NCBI RefSeq assembly: GCF_004337505.1
Contig: NZ_SJZI01000052.1
Span: forward strand, 1-64,000
Length of the DNA: 64,000 bases
Direction: 5' to 3'
From: Flaviaestuariibacter flavus
Lineage (GTDB): Bacteria; Bacteroidota; Bacteroidia; Chitinophagales; Chitinophagaceae
Part shown: piece by piece, positions 61,693-64,000 of the stretch
How positions within the stretch are numbered: position 1 is the stretch's first letter
Layout: each line of letters starts with the position of its first letter
Translations under genes and position numbers: made by a program
Notes under the pieces: model-generated
The model's database searches: none
Told to the model about the DNA's origin: nothing
The model's input: the letters and a program-made list of their open reading frames with translations, nothing else

Positions 61693-62123
61693 CGGGCAAG
61701 GAGGTTAAATTCGGCGCGGTGCGCGGGCGTCTCCGCCACCTGCAGCCAATAGGCGAAAAAGCCGCCAATCACCCGCCGCGTCGCCTCCAGGCTCGTGGGC
61801 TTGATGATATAGCTGCTGGCCCCCTTCTGGTAGCAGCGCTTCACAAAGGACGGGTCCGGGCTGTCGCCCAGCACCACCACCGGGAGGTGTGTCCAGCGGG
61901 TGCCGGCCTTGATGCGGTCCAGGATGTCGAGGCCGGTCTCGGGCTTCACGTTGAAGTCGAGCAGCACCAGCATCGGCTCCTGTGCTTCCAGCGCGTCCAC
62001 CAGGCAGTCGCCGTTGGGGACAAATCGCAGGGGCACGTCAATCCCGAGTTCTTCGAGAACAGACACCGTCAGCTGCTGGTCGTCGTGGTCATGTCCCAGC
62101 ATAAGTATATAGGTAGCGGGCAT
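61689..62123 (-). CDS. Stand-alone response regulator
   Basis: A 144-aa single receiver: YILMLGHDHDDQQLTVSVL (acidic residues at a GHDHDD variant of the usual pocket), phospho-Asp in LVLLDFNVKPETGLD, Ser in VVLGDSPDP and the Lys in SSYIIKPTSLE. It has no output domain. It is coupled by a 4-bp overlap to ubiX, an odd partner. The start at MPATYILMLG is preferred to an upstream Met by alignment of the receiver core. Confidence 0.88.
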   Translation of the reverse strand: MPATYILMLGHDHDDQQLTVSVLEELGIDVPLRFVPNGDCLVDALEAQEPMLVLLDFNVKPETGLDILDRIKAGTRWTHLPVVVLGDSPDPSFVKRCYQKGASSYIIKPTSLEATRRVIGGFFAYWLQVAETPAHRAEFNLLAR

Positions 62124-62165
62124 AAAGGCGGGTTTTGTCAAAAATACGGAAGGCGCGAAGGGATG

Positions 62166-62200
62166 ACGAATATTGAATATTGAATATCGAATAACGAATG
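62166..62200. repeat. Word-repeat locus T (ATTGAATATTGAATATCG words)
   Basis: CGAATATTGAATATTGAAT, ATCGAATAACGAATG: about four copies of the locus N/O word family, upstream of the receiver gene and just after tamB ends. Confidence 0.7.
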
Positions 62201-62213
62201 TAGATCGGACGGC

Positions 62214-64000
62214 CTACCGTTGCTTTTGCGCGGAGTTGATATCGGCTTCGCGGTTGACGGAAGTTGAATCCACAGGCTGCTCTTTTTTCTTTTTGCGGAA
62301 AAGATCCTTCAGCGAGTCGAACTCCTTGCGGTAAGAGAGCTTGGCGCCGACGCGCTTGTTGGTGACGGGATTCGTGGATCCGGAAATGAGATCGGGCGAC
62401 TGTGAATAGAAGAAGGTAGCCCGGATAGAGCCGGTCGGGTTGATCAGTACGTCGATGCTCACGTCGGGATAAATGTATACACGCTGGCTGATGTCGTTAT
62501 TGCCGGGAATCGGAACGTCGAAAGACCCGCCAAAGGTGATCTGCACGCGCTCGCCGGCGATGGGGGCGGAGAGACTTACGTTGAGTGTGCTCTGGTTGAT
62601 GCCGAAGCCCCGGTTGGTCTGGTTGAGCAGGTTGCGGTTGTACAGCGATCCCGAGAAGTTAAGCGTCACCTTGTTGTTGGCCAGCACCTTGCCCAGCACC
62701 TGGTTGAGCAGGCGGTTCACCTCGCCGAAGAAAAGCCCCGAGATGGTACTATAGGCAAATTCGTTGAGCGTGCCGGCCGAGGAGTTGTCGGTGCCCGTCT
62801 GCACCGGCGCAAAGGAGTTGAATACGATCAGGTAGGTCACCTGCTTGTTGATCTCGTTGGTGTTCTTTTCGATTTCCTGCAGGCCGTAGGCAAACGATGG
62901 GTTGGTGTACACCGGGCTGTTGTTCGGGAACTCGAGGTGGAAGGCGAAGTCGGGGCGGAAGAGATCGCCCGTGAGGATGGCCACCACGTTGACGTCGCCG
63001 CGCATCCGCTCCAGGCGGTCGTCGTTGAGTGACAGCGAGGTCACCAGCGGTGCGAAGCGCACGTTCTCGGCCTTGTAGATGGCCTCGAAGCGGATACGCG
63101 CATTGTACGGGTCGCCGGTCCACTCGATGAAGTTGTTGGCTCCCTTGCGCAGCTCGAAGGGCTTTTTGAAGAACGACTGGAACGTAAACAGGTAGCTTCC
63201 TTCCTCGATGTTGTAGCGGCCGCTGATGGCAAGCGGCTCGTTGGTGCCCGACTCGATAAAGAGGTCGCCGGTGCCGCGGCCCTTGATGGCATCGCCGGTG
63301 AGGTCGTCGAGGATCACCTCCACGTTCACCATCGGGTTGGCCGTCAGGTTGAGGCTGTAGTGGATATTGCTCTCCTCGTTGCGGAAGGTTTCGGGCGTCA
63401 TTTCCGTACCGTATTTCCGCTCCACCAGGAAGTCGGCCGCGCCCGTTTCGCGGCTGCGCGAAGGCGGCAGGGTGATATAGGAGGAGTCGCGCTCGGAGGC
63501 CTTGATGTTGATCTCCATATTCATGGCGCTCTGCGGCCCGCTCAGCGTCATCGAGCCGGTGCCGCGCGCGCGCCCGTAAAAGGTCTGGTTGTCGGCATAG
63601 GTGGTGTTGAGCAGCTGGATGGGACCGTCGTCGGTACGCAGCGCCAGGTCGAAAACCATATTCTTGAAACCGGTGTGCTCGATGGCACCCGTAACCGTGG
63701 CGGTGCGCCCGGCCCGCTCGGCAACCGAGGCTACCGAGTCGTCGCGGAGACGCAGCCTTCCGAAATTGATCCGGTTCTCTTCGAGCTCGATATCGGCGTC
63801 GTACAGCCAGTATTTCACCTGGGTGAAGTTGACCTTCATCGACGCGTCTTTGAGGCGCGCGCGGCCCACGTAGCGCGGGTTGTTGCGCGGGTCGCGGATC
63901 TCGAGGTTGCCGGTGACGAAGCCCTGCATCTCCGAGAACAGCGAGCCGAGGAAGTTCTCGAGGTATTTCACCGAGTAGTTCACCGCTTCCAGCTGGATGC
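62214..64000 (-). CDS. tamB: Translocation/assembly module TamB, C-terminal part
   Basis: About 595 residues are visible and the frame is still open at the window edge, so the N-terminus is outside. The sequence is the beta-helix-rich C-terminal part of a TamB (DUF490) protein: repeated amphipathic strands (GRLRLRDDSVASV, AISGRYNIEEGSYLFTFQSFF, FELRKGANNFIEWTGDPYNARIRFEA), then the conserved end LSAPIAGERVQITFGGSF and VSIDVLINPTGSIRATFFY. A Lys-rich tail (RKKKKEQP) follows. TamB spans the periplasm and helps lipid transport or barrel assembly at the outer membrane. Confidence 0.88.
   Translation of the reverse strand, partial: IQLEAVNYSVKYLENFLGSLFSEMQGFVTGNLEIRDPRNNPRYVGRARLKDASMKVNFTQVKYWLYDADIELEENRINFGRLRLRDDSVASVAERAGRTATVTGAIEHTGFKNMVFDLALRTDDGPIQLLNTTYADNQTFYGRARGTGSMTLSGPQSAMNMEINIKASERDSSYITLPPSRSRETGAADFLVERKYGTEMTPETFRNEESNIHYSLNLTANPMVNVEVILDDLTGDAIKGRGTGDLFIESGTNEPLAISGRYNIEEGSYLFTFQSFFKKPFELRKGANNFIEWTGDPYNARIRFEAIYKAENVRFAPLVTSLSLNDDRLERMRGDVNVVAILTGDLFRPDFAFHLEFPNNSPVYTNPSFAYGLQEIEKNTNEINKQVTYLIVFNSFAPVQTGTDNSSAGTLNEFAYSTISGLFFGEVNRLLNQVLGKVLANNKVTLNFSGSLYNRNLLNQTNRGFGINQSTLNVSLSAPIAGERVQITFGGSFDVPIPGNNDISQRVYIYPDVSIDVLINPTGSIRATFFYSQSPDLISGSTNPVTNKRVGAKLSYRKEFDSLKDLFRKKKKEQPVDSTSVNREADINSAQKQR

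Overview
The window is one contiguous piece of a high-GC Bacteroidota chromosome, most likely from the family Chitinophagaceae. The evidence is: promoters of the TTG-N19-TAnnTTTG type and start codons without Shine-Dalgarno sequences; type IX secretion features (PorQ, an amylase with a C-terminal sorting-like tail); a parA-parB-DUF5683-dapB gene order; an SDR-type threonine dehydrogenase; PorT-like barrels; and SprB-like repeats. Genus cannot be fixed from sequence alone. No rRNA, tRNA or CRISPR array was seen.

Layout. 1-7157: 3' part of a giant poly-HAMP hybrid histidine kinase with three receivers, translationally coupled to a receiver-histidine kinase protein. 8.5-12.1 kb: a compact phage-like early region, with a LexA/CI-type S24 repressor divergent from five genes that include a Sak4/RecA-like ATPase, separated by two face-to-face promoters full of TGTGAA half-sites. 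12.2-19.8 kb: metabolic genes (amine oxidase, class I FBP aldolase, KdsA, secreted alpha-amylase, threonine dehydrogenase). 19.8-23.3 kb: two paralogous small membrane proteins and a NarL/NarX-like two-component pair. 23.5-26.9 kb: parA, parB, DUF5683, dapB. 26.9-30.7 kb: UPF0173 hydrolase, PAS kinase, metallophosphoesterase. 30.86-32.15 kb: a complete IS256-family element with an 8-bp target duplication. 32.3-38.3 kb: outer-membrane barrels, a four-helix-bundle (IVP) gene between inverted repeats, lon, porQ. 38.3-46.3 kb: cell-surface genes, including a complete operon that should make CMP-activated 2-hydroxyethylphosphonate and hand it to a TagB/TagF-like transferase. 46.1-53.7 kb: M42 peptidase operon with an unannotated 56-aa membrane protein, LuxE-like enzyme, KGG protein, response regulators, HPF, methyltransferase. 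53.9-64 kb: glmM, cysteine desulfurase, PspC, aconitase, SprB-repeat lipoprotein, ubiX plus response regulator, and the end of tamB.

The most unusual signal is not a gene. More than twenty intergenic regions carry short, degenerate, near-tandem 'word' repeats (period about 7-14 bp). They often start exactly at a stop codon. They are frequently present as inverted pairs on the two sides of an intrinsic terminator. The word differs from locus to locus, but a few word families recur (ATCTGGAATCTG/GATCTCGGATCTC, GCGGTAAT, ATTGAATATTGAAC, GGTTCTGAGGTTCTGG and others). I know of no description of such a system.

Most biochemical calls rest on visible motifs and family knowledge. No database search was possible.
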